Made by a program: the position numbers and the translations under genes
The notes under the pieces: model-generated
Told to the model about the DNA's origin: nothing
Databases searched by the model: none
Seen by the model: the letters and a program-made list of their open reading frames with translations, nothing else
Part shown: positions 40,304 to 48,369 of the stretch, in pieces
Position numbering within the stretch: position 1 is the stretch's first letter
How the letters are laid out: each line of letters opens with the position of its first letter
Assembly: GCF_022827545.1 (NCBI RefSeq)
Contig: NZ_CP094669.1
Coordinates: 4,829,001-4,893,000 of the forward strand
Origin: Hymenobacter tibetensis
GTDB taxonomy: Bacteria; Bacteroidota; Bacteroidia; Cytophagales; Hymenobacteraceae
Reading direction: 5' to 3'
Length of the DNA stretch: 64,000 nucleotides

Positions 40304-41083
40304 TCACGCTGTAGTATCCTTACTTCTGAGCTTGAGCTTGGCAAATTTCAGGAAAACACCCCAAGCAGAAATAACAGCAATACTCAACCCAGCAAACCCA
40401 TCGAGGAAACCCAGCCGAAAGAAGTAGCCATACATGAACTTCCACCACGGCTTAAGTAGCAGATGAAACAGCGTGACCTTCCACCGGCCACGTAGCCATA
40501 GCTCATCGGCGGCAATGCTGGTGAAGCGGTTAAGCTGGCTAACGTGCTCCTCCACGGAATTGTAGGAGTAATGCAGCAAATCCCCTTTCAACTCCCCAGC
40601 TACATCCCCCGTCTCCAACTCGAAATGCTCGTGCAATAAGAGGCCTTGCCACTGTCCTAGTCGTCGGTTGTAGAGCCGTAGCTTCCGGTCGGGGTACCAG
40701 CCGCCGTGGCGGACCCAGAAACCGCAGTAATTGGTGAGCCGCGCCAGCGTGTAGCCTGCTTGTTGCCAGTCCTGCTTCACCGCCAGTATGCTCTGGCGCA
40801 GTTCTTCGGTTAGTACCTCGTCAGCATCGAGTTGCAGCACATAATCATACCGAGCCTGAGAAGTAGCAAAGTTCTTCTGCTGCACGTAGCCTTCGAAAGC
40901 ATGCTGAATGACGCGCGCTCCTTGCTGCTGAGCTAATTCTACGGTGCGGTCAGTGGAGAAAGAATCCACCACCAACACTTCGTCTGCTATGCCTTGAAGA
41001 GCCCCTAGGCACCGGACAATATTTTGCTCTTCATTGAAGGTAATGACGACGACGGACAGAGAAACAGGCAGCATGTGATGCAA
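40304..41083 (-). CDS. Glycosyltransferase family 2 protein
   Basis: A 259-residue GT2 enzyme of the WaaE/KdtX kind. The N-terminal GT-A fold begins SLSVVVITFNEEQNIVRCL; VDSFSTDRTVELA and the metal-binding LQLDADEVL follow. The C-terminal part has KVTLFHLLLKPWWKFMYGYFFR, a membrane-associated segment seen in this group. Start at 41083 or 41074 (MLPVSL). First gene of the LPS cluster; it is divergent from the SDR gene. Confidence 0.88.
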   Translation of the reverse strand: MHHMLPVSLSVVVITFNEEQNIVRCLGALQGIADEVLVVDSFSTDRTVELAQQQGARVIQHAFEGYVQQKNFATSQARYDYVLQLDADEVLTEELRQSILAVKQDWQQAGYTLARLTNYCGFWVRHGGWYPDRKLRLYNRRLGQWQGLLLHEHFELETGDVAGELKGDLLHYSYNSVEEHVSQLNRFTSIAADELWLRGRWKVTLFHLLLKPWWKFMYGYFFRLGFLDGFAGLSIAVISAWGVFLKFAKLKLRSKDTTA

Positions 41084-41332
41084 ATATCCAAGATTTCGGC
41101 GGTCCGAGTTACTTCTTGAACCGATGTGGCACCAAACACCACGCCGTATGGATTGGCGCCACCCACATATACAGTTCGGCTAACGCGGATTAGGTACCGG
41201 CCACACAGCCAGTCGTCAGTTGCTCGTTGAGCATTAAGCAACCTGCTTATCACTTCAAGGAATATTAAGGTAACTAGCCAGCCTCAACCGTTAGCTTTCG
41301 TATATCCAGCTTTATCACCTCAACTTTAACGT
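41084..41332. other. Divergent spacer between the GT2 and SDR genes
   Basis: 249 bases without a supported gene. A TAGCTTTC sequence near 41290 is one base away from a plus-strand TAnnTTTG box for the SDR gene. Nothing else clear is seen. Confidence 0.5.
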
Positions 41333-42205
41333 ATGCCTACTCTGAAAGACAAAATCATTCTTGTGACAGGAGCCACATCCGGCATTGGAGAGGTGACAGC
41401 CCGCGAGCTAGCCAAACAAGGAGCACACGTGGTATTACTAGCCCGCAACGCCGAAAAAGCGGAAGCAACCCGGCGTAATATAGTAGCCGCCGCGGGCCAC
41501 GACTTAGTTGGCGTTCTGCTCTGTGACCTGTCAGACTTAAACCAAGTGCGCAAAGCGGCCGAGACATTCAAACGCATCTACCCACGCCTGGATGTGTTGG
41601 TAAACAACGCAGGCCTGCTCTTCGGCACTCCCCGCACAGTGTCAGTTGACGGCTATGAAATGGGAGTAGCTACCAATCATCTTGGCCCTTTCCTGCTTAC
41701 CAGCTTGCTGTTCGATGAGCTTCGGAAGAGTGAAGATGGCCGCATTATCAACGTAGCCTCAGAAGCCTATCGGTTTGCTAAACCCAACATAGCTGATTTC
41801 CAATCGGAGCGCCACTACAACCCACTACGGGTGTATGGCAACACCAAACTCTACAATATCATGTTCACGCAGGAGCTGGCGCGGCAACTACGGGACCGTG
41901 GCATCACCAACGTCTCCGTCAATGCTGTACATCCTGGCGCGGTGGCCAGCAATTTCGGCACTAGTTCTAGCGTCTTGCTATCTACTATCACCAAGCTATT
42001 CCGGCCCTTCATGCTGTCGGTGGAAGAAGGAGCGGCAACCAGCATCTTTCTGGCCTCCGAACCTACTTGCGCCGAAGTTAGCGGGGGGTATTTCGAGAAG
42101 AAGCAAGCCAAACCCGTGAAACACCCATTTAACACTCTCGATAATGCGCAGGCGCTGTGGCACGAAACAGAGCGTCTGGTACAGCGAAACTTCTTTCAGG
42201 ACTAA
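41333..42205 (+). CDS. SDR family oxidoreductase
   Basis: A short-chain dehydrogenase/reductase of 290 residues, closest in style to retinol-dehydrogenase-like SDRs. The cofactor motif TGATSGIGE is at 12-20, NNAG at 91-94, catalytic Ser at about 143 and Y168-x3-K172 (VYGNTK). ARN after the second strand suggests NADP(H). The substrate cannot be told. It appears single; the next gene starts 36 bases downstream. Confidence 0.9.
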   Translation: MPTLKDKIILVTGATSGIGEVTARELAKQGAHVVLLARNAEKAEATRRNIVAAAGHDLVGVLLCDLSDLNQVRKAAETFKRIYPRLDVLVNNAGLLFGTPRTVSVDGYEMGVATNHLGPFLLTSLLFDELRKSEDGRIINVASEAYRFAKPNIADFQSERHYNPLRVYGNTKLYNIMFTQELARQLRDRGITNVSVNAVHPGAVASNFGTSSSVLLSTITKLFRPFMLSVEEGAATSIFLASEPTCAEVSGGYFEKKQAKPVKHPFNTLDNAQALWHETERLVQRNFFQD

Positions 42206-42240
42206 GAAAAACTCATCTACTCTATCTCCTCACTACTACT

Positions 42241-42734
42241 GTGATACTTGCCTGGTCCTTACTCAATTTATCATTACTGCTTCTGGTTCTATATGCCTAC
42301 TGGAAGGTAGGCCACTTTCTGAGCAAACATGTAGGGAAAGGAGTAGCGCTACTTTTTGTGCTTGGCTTTTTTCCTTCAAGACCAATTCTTCAACCCCTGC
42401 CGACACAGATGGAAATATGCTAGCTGTTAAGCCGCAATCCAGTAAACCAACCAACCGATCATCCACTATTCGCACTCCTTTAGGGCGTAGCATCGATATT
42501 TCATTTATCATCAACTACCAACTCGACAGCACTAAAGCGACACCAACAGGCTTCTATGCTACTGCTTCAGGGTTTACCCTTGGCCATCGGTGGACACCAG
42601 TAGCAGGATACGTAAATCAGGAAGGCGACTCGTTGCAATACCATGCAACTATGAAACATGAGTGGCAGCTACTGAATTTTTACGCGAAAACAGAATTCGA
42701 AACTTATTCTGGAAGCGTAAGTAGCAAGCAATAA
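42241..42734 (+). pseudogene. Frame-broken small membrane protein
   Basis: Two overlapping frames together read like one protein. From a GTG at 42241 the first frame gives a hydrophobic start (VILAWSLLNLSLLLLVLYAY and then HVGKGVALLFVLGFF). At a run of six T (42367-42372) a -1 shift joins it to the second frame, SFKTNSSTPADTDGN, which runs on for about 115 residues as a soluble, beta-looking domain to 42734. One missing T would explain it. I do not recognise the family. It could be a sequencing error, decay or programmed slippage. Confidence 0.5.
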
Positions 42735-42741
42735 TCACCTT

Positions 42742-42787
42742 AAAAGCAAAACCCCGCCTGGCACGATGCCAGGCGGGGTTTTGCTTT
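42742..42787. terminator. Bidirectional terminator between 42734 and ahcY
   Basis: A 20-bp perfect stem (AAAGCAAAACCCCGCCTGGC and its complement) with a loop of a few bases lies between convergent genes. Confidence 0.92.
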
Positions 42788-42804
42788 CTAAAAACGCGTA
42801 TCGC

Positions 42805-44124
42805 TTAGTAGCGGTACAGGTCGGATTTGAACGGGCCTTCTACCGAAACTTTGATGTAGTCAGCTTGCTTAGGCGTCAACTCGTCCAACTCAACACCGAT
42901 TTTGGCGAGGTGCAGGCGAGCTACTTTTTCGTCGAGGTGCTTCGGCAAGGTATACACTTGCTTCTCGTACTTGTCGGCATTCTGCCACAACTCCAACTGG
43001 GCCAACGTCTGGTTGGTGAAGGAGTTCGACATTACAAACGAGGGGTGGCCAGTGGCGCAACCAAGGTTCACCAAACGGCCTTCAGCCAGGATGATTACCT
43101 CTTTGCCTTCGATGTTGTAGAGGTCAACTTGTGGCTTCACCGTGTCTTTGGTGTGACCATAGTTCTTGTTCAACCACGCCATGTCAATTTCATCGTCGAA
43201 GTGACCGATGTTGCAGACAATGGCCTTGTCTTTCAGGCTGCGGAAGTGCTCCTCAGTGAGGATGTCACAGTTGCCAGTAGCCGTCACCACGATGTCCGCT
43301 TCTTTCACAGCGTTGGTCAGCTTCTTTACGGCGTAGCCGTCCATGGCAGCTTGCAAGGCGCAGATTGGGTCGATTTCCGTTACAATAACGCGGGCTCCAG
43401 CACCAGCCAAGCTAGCAGCGGTACCTTTTCCAACGTCACCGTAGCCGGCCACTACCGCTACTTTGCCAGCCATCATCACGTCGGTAGCCCGACGGATAGC
43501 GTCTACTGCCGACTCTTTGCAGCCGTACTTGTTGTCGAATTTCGATTTAGTAACCGAGTCGTTCACGTTGAAGGCAGGGAACTGCAGCGTGCCGTTCTTC
43601 ACCCGCTCGAACAAGCGCAGTACACCAGTAGTCGTCTCTTCCGAAACGCCTTTGATACCAGCGGCTAGCTCGGGGTACTGGTTCAGCACCATGTTGGTCA
43701 GGTCACCACCGTCGTCGAGGATCATGTTCAGGGGCTCGCGCTTCTCGCCGAAGAACAGCGTCTGCTCGATGCACCAGTTGAATTCCTCTTCGTTCATGCC
43801 CTTCCAAGCATACACCGGGATACCAGCAGCCGCAATAGCGGAAGCAGCATGGTCCTGGGTGGAGAAGATGTTGCACGACGACCAGGTTACATCAGCACCC
43901 AAGGCAATCAGGGTTTCGATGAGAACCGCCGTTTGGATGGTCATGTGCAAGCAGCCAGCGATACGAGCGCCTTTCAGCGGCTTCGATGCACCGAACTCTT
44001 CACGTAGCGCCATCAGGCCAGGCATCTCAGCTTCGGCCAAACGGATTTCCTTACGGCCCCACTCTGCGAGGCTCATGTCTTTTACTTTGTACGGAACGTA
44101 AGCCGTGGTCTTGGTCTCAACCAT
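42805..44124 (-). CDS. ahcY: Adenosylhomocysteinase
   Basis: AhcY hydrolyses S-adenosylhomocysteine to adenosine and homocysteine and so keeps methylation going. The 439 residues have the substrate-domain [13 protein letters not shown] region, NAD-binding [15 protein letters not shown], the [17 protein letters not shown] stretch and the C-terminal [28 protein letters not shown] ending in KSDLYRY, the conserved YRY tail. It is monocistronic with its own -7 box and terminator. Confidence 0.97.
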   Translation of the reverse strand: MVETKTTAYVPYKVKDMSLAEWGRKEIRLAEAEMPGLMALREEFGASKPLKGARIAGCLHMTIQTAVLIETLIALGADVTWSSCNIFSTQDHAASAIAAAGIPVYAWKGMNEEEFNWCIEQTLFFGEKREPLNMILDDGGDLTNMVLNQYPELAAGIKGVSEETTTGVLRLFERVKNGTLQFPAFNVNDSVTKSKFDNKYGCKESAVDAIRRATDVMMAGKVAVVAGYGDVGKGTAASLAGAGARVIVTEIDPICALQAAMDGYAVKKLTNAVKEADIVVTATGNCDILTEEHFRSLKDKAIVCNIGHFDDEIDMAWLNKNYGHTKDTVKPQVDLYNIEGKEVIILAEGRLVNLGCATGHPSFVMSNSFTNQTLAQLELWQNADKYEKQVYTLPKHLDEKVARLHLAKIGVELDELTPKQADYIKVSVEGPFKSDLYRY

Positions 44125-44153
44125 GATATAGAAGGTTTTTTGCGAGTCAACTG

Positions 44154-44161
44154 CAAAGATA
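44154..44161 (-). promoter_or_regulatory. -7 element of ahcY
   Basis: Minus strand TATCTTTG, a full TAnnTTTG match, 30 bases before the ahcY start. The -33 region lacks a clean TTG. Confidence 0.55.
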
Positions 44162-44189
44162 GCTAAAATGTTATTTGGGCTTTAACACA

Positions 44190-44220
44190 AAAAAGCCTGC
44201 CCAGTGAGAGGCAGGCTTTT
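44190..44220. terminator. Terminator after the DUF4397 gene
   Basis: An 11-bp stem (AAAAGCCTGCC with its complement) around an 8-base loop, with A/T runs on each side, lies 20 bases after the DUF4397 stop. Confidence 0.85.
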
Positions 44221-44240
44221 AGCTATGAGCTATTTATGCT

Positions 44241-44993
44241 TTAGTTGTTCTGAATAATAACTGCTTGTGCTCGCTGAGCGGTAGGAACGGCTGCACCAGC
44301 AATACCACGCACAACGACGGTGTAAATTTTACCTGCTTCGAAAGTTTTGGTACCAGTTCCGGAGCCAGAGCCGTCACCCACTACTAATACTTGCGTGCGT
44401 GGTGTACCATTGGCCGTGATAGTTAGGTTGAGAGCCACTCCAGCATTTAGCGCCACAAAGCTGGAAGCTGCACCAAAGGCAACATCAGGCGTAACATCTG
44501 TACCAGCAGCGCCGGGAAGAGGTGAAGGCAAAGTCAGCCGGACAGGCGAAGGAGCATCAACACCTAGATGTACTACCCGAACTTTGGCTTGACCAGCTGC
44601 AGGTGCAGTCAGATCATCTTGAATGGGAAGCAGCCCTGCGCTCCCAACACCATTGGTTGGCGAATACGCAAACACTGTGTAACTCTGGTTTCCATCAATA
44701 GTAAGCGCCTGCTCAGTGACTACCTGACTACCGTTGTTGATACGAAACTTAGGAGAACCGGCGTTGACATTTAAGTAATTAGAACTTTGCCCGTAGTTGA
44801 GCTGGCCCACTTGTTGGTCGTTTACAAATGCTGTGACCTGTACGTTGGCCGAGGCAGCAGCGTGCGAAATCAGCACTCTTCCTTGCGCGGGGGTAGCTGG
44901 GTTATCATCATCGCCACAGCTTGCGAAAGACAATGCAGCAGGAAGGGCGGCGAGTAGGAGAGAACGGCGAAATAAAGTGGAAAAGGTTTTCAT
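44241..44993 (-). CDS. DUF4397 domain lipoprotein
   Basis: A 250-residue lipoprotein: signal MKTFSTLFRRSLLLAALPAA with the lipobox cysteine at 26 (SFASC), followed by acidic GDDDNP, a sequence often seen on surface-exposed Bacteroidota lipoproteins. Two DUF4397-type beta domains follow: RVLISHAAASANVQVTAFVN near residue 39 and KVRVVHLGVDAPSPVRLTL near 137. The domain occurs in envelope proteins and has no assigned activity that I know. It has its own terminator. Confidence 0.87.
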   Translation of the reverse strand: MKTFSTLFRRSLLLAALPAALSFASCGDDDNPATPAQGRVLISHAAASANVQVTAFVNDQQVGQLNYGQSSNYLNVNAGSPKFRINNGSQVVTEQALTIDGNQSYTVFAYSPTNGVGSAGLLPIQDDLTAPAAGQAKVRVVHLGVDAPSPVRLTLPSPLPGAAGTDVTPDVAFGAASSFVALNAGVALNLTITANGTPRTQVLVVGDGSGSGTGTKTFEAGKIYTVVVRGIAGAAVPTAQRAQAVIIQNN

Positions 44994-45118
44994 CAGTGGG
45001 CACTATGGTGAGAGGAAATACGGTATTGCGCTCAGAACGTAAGTGTGGTTCCTTTTGTTGAGCTGCCATTAGAATCTTTTTGTTGCTGAGAGTCTTAGCT
45101 TCTTGCCTGAGACTTTAT

Positions 45119-45126
45119 TAAATTTG
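45119..45126 (+). promoter_or_regulatory. Candidate -7 element before the 45131 gene
   Basis: TAAATTTG matches TAnnTTTG but ends only 4 bases before the ATG at 45131. If used, the transcript would be leaderless or the true start lies further in. Confidence 0.4.
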
Positions 45127-45130
45127 TACT

Positions 45131-45760
45131 ATGCATTACCTCACCTCGCTCCCCTACCGCGCACACCATCGCTCACTTGTCCTATTTAGTATGGCCACAA
45201 TGCTGTTCAGCTCCCCGCTGTACGCACAGCAAAGTCCGCCTACGATTCAACTAAGCCCCGAAGATCAGAACCGGGGACTAAATGGACCTCAGAAGAACTT
45301 TTATTTCGCCACCAAGACCAACCCTACCGACGACGATTACCAGAACGCTGGCTATTTCGGACAGCGGTTGCGCCCTTACTTAGCGGGCAACACAGAGGCT
45401 CTCGATAATTTGAACAGCTACCGTCGTCAGAAGTGGCTGTTTTTGGCGGAACGGGCTGTATTCATAAGCTCAGTGGCTACCTACGGTGCTCAAGTACTGC
45501 ACGGCGACGGACCTCAGCAGTACTTCAACAACGTTCAAAAAGTAACGATAGGTGTAGCAGCCGCTAGCTTGCTGTCCAACGTATTTATCACGCGCCACAC
45601 CAACGAGCACTTCGAGCGGGCCGTGAATGCACACAACGCAGGCTTCCCAGCAGCTCATCGTACGGGCGGCATGTTGCGTCGTCTTGCACCAAGCGGTGTT
45701 GGCATGGGAGCGGCTCCTACCGGGCAGCCGTTGCTGGCCTTGCGTTGGCAGCTTCGCTAG
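45131..45760 (+). CDS. Exported protein of unknown function
   Basis: I do not recognise this 209-residue protein. An N-terminal signal (about residues 12-33, LVLFSMATMLFSSPLYAQ) predicts export. The middle has LNSYRRQKWLFLAERAVFISS and a second hydrophobic stretch VTIGVAAASLLSNVFI, possibly membrane-associated. The end is Gly/Ala/Pro-rich (LAPSGVGMGAAPTGQP). The next gene starts 203 bases downstream after a separate -7 box, so it is probably single. Confidence 0.75.
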   Translation: MHYLTSLPYRAHHRSLVLFSMATMLFSSPLYAQQSPPTIQLSPEDQNRGLNGPQKNFYFATKTNPTDDDYQNAGYFGQRLRPYLAGNTEALDNLNSYRRQKWLFLAERAVFISSVATYGAQVLHGDGPQQYFNNVQKVTIGVAAASLLSNVFITRHTNEHFERAVNAHNAGFPAAHRTGGMLRRLAPSGVGMGAAPTGQPLLALRWQLR

Positions 45761-45888
45761 CACTTGTGGCATAAACGGGCTAGCGTTGTTTGTTGTAATA
45801 AACGAAGTTCAGCACGAATTTGTAGGAGAAGGCACTCTTCCCCGCATTGAAAACGTTTACTTCACAGCACATGCTACCACAAGCGCCT

Positions 45889-45896
45889 TACCTTTG
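45889..45896 (+). promoter_or_regulatory. -7 element of the THUMP-like methyltransferase gene
   Basis: TACCTTTG, full TAnnTTTG match, 67 bases before the ATG at 45964. The -33 element is unclear. Confidence 0.5.
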
Positions 45897-45963
45897 GGCT
45901 TGATTGGGGCCGTGGATGAGCACGATGGCCAACCACGCTTTTTTTTGTCCGTAGGAGTAATAC

Positions 45964-47151
45964 ATGGAATTTCCGTTGCCCGAGGCGGCTCGTCGTTACG
46001 TTGCCAAGCATCTGTACGACGACCCCGCTCAACTGGCCCTGCAAGCCCGCCGTTACCCTAGTCTACCCGTTCCGGAGTTGGTACGCCAGATTCAGGCGCG
46101 CCAGAAGGCCCGTCTGAAAGTACCCGCCTGGGCCGACAACCCTGACTTGATTTTTCCACCGACTTTGTCGGTAGAACAAGCTTCTTCGGCCCGTACTGGT
46201 ACTTTCAAAGCATCGTTGGTTACGGGGCAGCGCCTCGTTGACCTCACAGGTGGCTTCGGGGTGGACGTTTCGTGCTTTGCAGAGCAGATACCAGAAGTGC
46301 ATTATGTGGAGCGCAACGCGGCCTTGGCCGATGTAGTACGCTTCAACCTGACGCACCTGGGCATCACCAATGTGCAGTTTCACACGGCTGATGCCGTGAA
46401 CTTCCTGCGCAACACGCCTGATACCTTCGACTGGATCTACCTCGATCCTGCCCGACGTGACACGGCGGCTAAGAAGATATTCCGGCTGCAAGACTGTGAG
46501 CCTGATGTGTTGCGCCTCATGCCGCTGCTGTTGCACAAAGGGCGGCGCGTCTTGCTGAAAACTTCGCCTATGCTTGATATAGATCAGGCGGTGTTGGAGT
46601 TACGTCAGGTGCGCCGCTTGTGGGTAGTAGCCGTCGATAATGAATGCAAGGAGGTGTTGTACGAACTGGGCCCTGAAGCGGCCGTCGACCCAGAGCGCTA
46701 CACTGTGAACCTGCTTCGTACGGGTGAGCAGCAGGAGTTTCGCCTGAACAGGGCCCGCGAAGCCCGGGCTATTTCCCGCTATGCTGAGCCGCAGGACTAT
46801 CTGTATGAGCCCAACGTTGCAGTGCTGAAGGCAGGCGGGTTCCGTAGCATCGGCACGGCGTTCGAGCTACTGAAGCTGCACCAGCATAGCCACCTCTACA
46901 CTTCCGATACGTTACGGCCTGAGTTTCCAGGCCGTATCTTCCGTATCCGGGCAGTGGAGCGCTATGATGCAGTGGCTATCAAAGTGCATCTCGGCCCCGA
47001 GGCTCGCGCCCACGTCACGACGCGTAACTTTCCCGACACCGTAGCCGATTTCCGCCACCGCACTGGTATTCGCGAAGGCGGCGACACGTATCTGTTTGCC
47101 ACCACCAACTTGGAAGGCAAACTGATGATACTGGTCTGCGAAAAACTGTAG
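45964..47151 (+). CDS. THUMP-like class I SAM-dependent methyltransferase
   Basis: A 395-residue protein with a Rossmann methyltransferase core. Motif I is seen as VDLTGGFGVDVSCF near residue 91, with motif IV-like FDWIYLDPARRD near 159-170. The later LLKTSPMLDIDQAV segment and a C-terminal THUMP-like part (PNVAVLKAGGFRSIGTAFELLKLHQHSHLY) follow. Proteins of this layout are conserved in Bacteroidota and presumably modify RNA, but the target is unknown to me. Convergent with the glycosylase gene. Confidence 0.85.
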   Translation: MEFPLPEAARRYVAKHLYDDPAQLALQARRYPSLPVPELVRQIQARQKARLKVPAWADNPDLIFPPTLSVEQASSARTGTFKASLVTGQRLVDLTGGFGVDVSCFAEQIPEVHYVERNAALADVVRFNLTHLGITNVQFHTADAVNFLRNTPDTFDWIYLDPARRDTAAKKIFRLQDCEPDVLRLMPLLLHKGRRVLLKTSPMLDIDQAVLELRQVRRLWVVAVDNECKEVLYELGPEAAVDPERYTVNLLRTGEQQEFRLNRAREARAISRYAEPQDYLYEPNVAVLKAGGFRSIGTAFELLKLHQHSHLYTSDTLRPEFPGRIFRIRAVERYDAVAIKVHLGPEARAHVTTRNFPDTVADFRHRTGIREGGDTYLFATTNLEGKLMILVCEKL

Positions 47152-47156
47152 CAAGC

Positions 47157-47204
47157 GCGGTTGCTGTGGGGCTGCGTAACAAACGCGGCTCAGACAGCAA
47201 CCGC
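47157..47204. terminator. Bidirectional hairpin between convergent genes
   Basis: GCGGTTGCTGT and its exact complement (11 bp) flank a 26-base loop that can pair further. It lies between the methyltransferase and glycosylase stops. Confidence 0.65.
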
Positions 47205-47211
47205 ACTGCTT

Positions 47212-47811
47212 TTAGCGAGCGGGGCTGGTCCATTTGCTACCCTTAATGCGGAAACGCCACGGCAGCGCGGCATCGTCGCCGGCATAATCTATTCCTACAC
47301 GGGGGCTGGCTAGTATCAGGTCTTCGGCTACCGGTTCCTGCTGATCTTCCAGCCAAATGGTTGTTCCGGTAAGGTCGGTGCCGTAGTGCTGGGTACTGAT
47401 GCCAAGTGCTTGAGTGAGCAAGCCAGGACCACCTGTAAGGTTGCGCTTGACCTCTGTTACTCCGCGGCGGAGCAGCATTTCTGGGATGCCCACAGTGGGT
47501 TCGATTCCTCGAATCAAGACAGCATCGGCTTTGCCCGCTTCGTTGGTGATAATGTTGAACAAGGCGTAGCGCCCGTACACGAGGTACACATAGGCTACGC
47601 CGCCTGGTTCATACATAATCTGGGTGCGGGCAGTGTAGCGCCCCAAATGCGAGTGGCAGGCTTGGTCGTTGATATGGGCGTAGGCTTCTGTTTCCACAAT
47701 CCGGCCGCCGGTTAGCACTCCGTTGATGTTGGTGTAGACGTATTTGCCTAATAGGTCGTGGGCCACCTGCACGGGGTCAGGGCGGCGGTAAAAGTCAAGC
47801 GCAATCTTCAT
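47212..47811 (-). CDS. 3-methyladenine DNA glycosylase (AAG/MPG family)
   Basis: A base-excision repair enzyme that removes alkylated purines. The start MKIALDFYRRPDPVQVAHDLLGK (47811) gives 199 residues. The GGRIVETEAYAHINDQACHS block carries the catalytic glutamate, and YEPGGVAYVYLVYGRYALFNIIT is the family signature. An internal RGIEPTVGIPEMLLRRG follows. A start 5 codons upstream is possible. No neighbour points to a special role. Confidence 0.92.
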   Translation of the reverse strand: MKIALDFYRRPDPVQVAHDLLGKYVYTNINGVLTGGRIVETEAYAHINDQACHSHLGRYTARTQIMYEPGGVAYVYLVYGRYALFNIITNEAGKADAVLIRGIEPTVGIPEMLLRRGVTEVKRNLTGGPGLLTQALGISTQHYGTDLTGTTIWLEDQQEPVAEDLILASPRVGIDYAGDDAALPWRFRIKGSKWTSPAR

Positions 47812-47978
47812 GAATACGACGAACAACTGTGGGTGTCACTGGAGAGCTATGCCTGCACTACGAAGAATGCTGCCTCAGGGCTTCTCAACAGCATTAGGGG
47901 CAGGCAAGCAGACCAGCCACCATGAGATGGATACGCACGCTACGGAAAACAAGCAACCGCAAACCAGAAACTCCTCTC

Positions 47979-47986
47979 TATCTTTG
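47979..47986 (+). promoter_or_regulatory. -7 element of the cobalamin-uptake operon
   Basis: TATCTTTG, full TAnnTTTG match, about 7 bases before the presumed 5' end of the riboswitch. The -33 element is not clear. Confidence 0.6.
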
Positions 47987-47992
47987 TGGCTG

Positions 47993-48196
47993 TAAAGGTG
48001 GCCGGACTCTGATTGGAGAGCGAGGCTGAAAAGGGAATTCGGTTGAAATCCGGAGCTGTCCCCGCAACTGTACGCTTCACGAGTTTGGCGCGCCTCTGCT
48101 GCCACTGTTTCAGCGAAAGCTTTTTCCAAACAACCGGGAAAAGCTGGAGAAATGGGAAGGCGGCGCACCGGAAGCAAGCCAGGAGACCTGCCTTTG
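47993..48196 (+). promoter_or_regulatory. Cobalamin riboswitch
   Basis: The leader of the TonB receptor gene contains the hallmark core: AAAAGGGAA (48030-48037) followed by GGTTGAAATCCGGAGC, then TGTCCCCGCAACTGTA (to 48072), and the 3' B12 box GCCAGGAGACCTGCC (48178-48192). AAAGG near 47994 can pair with CCTTT at the 3' end to close P1. It should lower expression of the downstream genes when adenosyl- or methylcobalamin is plentiful. The peripheral arm of about 100 bases in between is long. Confidence 0.92.
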
Positions 48197-48369
48197 CTGT
48201 TTTTATGTTCAGCGCTTTCGGAGGAAGAGCGGAGAACGAATGCAGTGGCGGCCTTCAAGTCGCTGATTTTTTTCTGTTTTCGGCCTCGGCTTTGGGGTGG
48301 TTGTCTGGTAAGCCAGAGCCACGCTGTAAGTTTTGAACTAAATTTTCCTGACTTGGAGATTTGGTTCCG

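Noticed and set aside
42766..43668. 300-codon plus-strand ORF
   Set aside because: Antisense to ahcY and starts inside its terminator.
45627..46061. 144-codon plus-strand ORF
   Set aside because: Overlaps two better genes in another frame and shows no family pattern.
48361..48369. TTG start for the BtuB-like receptor
   Set aside because: An ATG three codons later gives the same signal peptide, so TTG is not needed.
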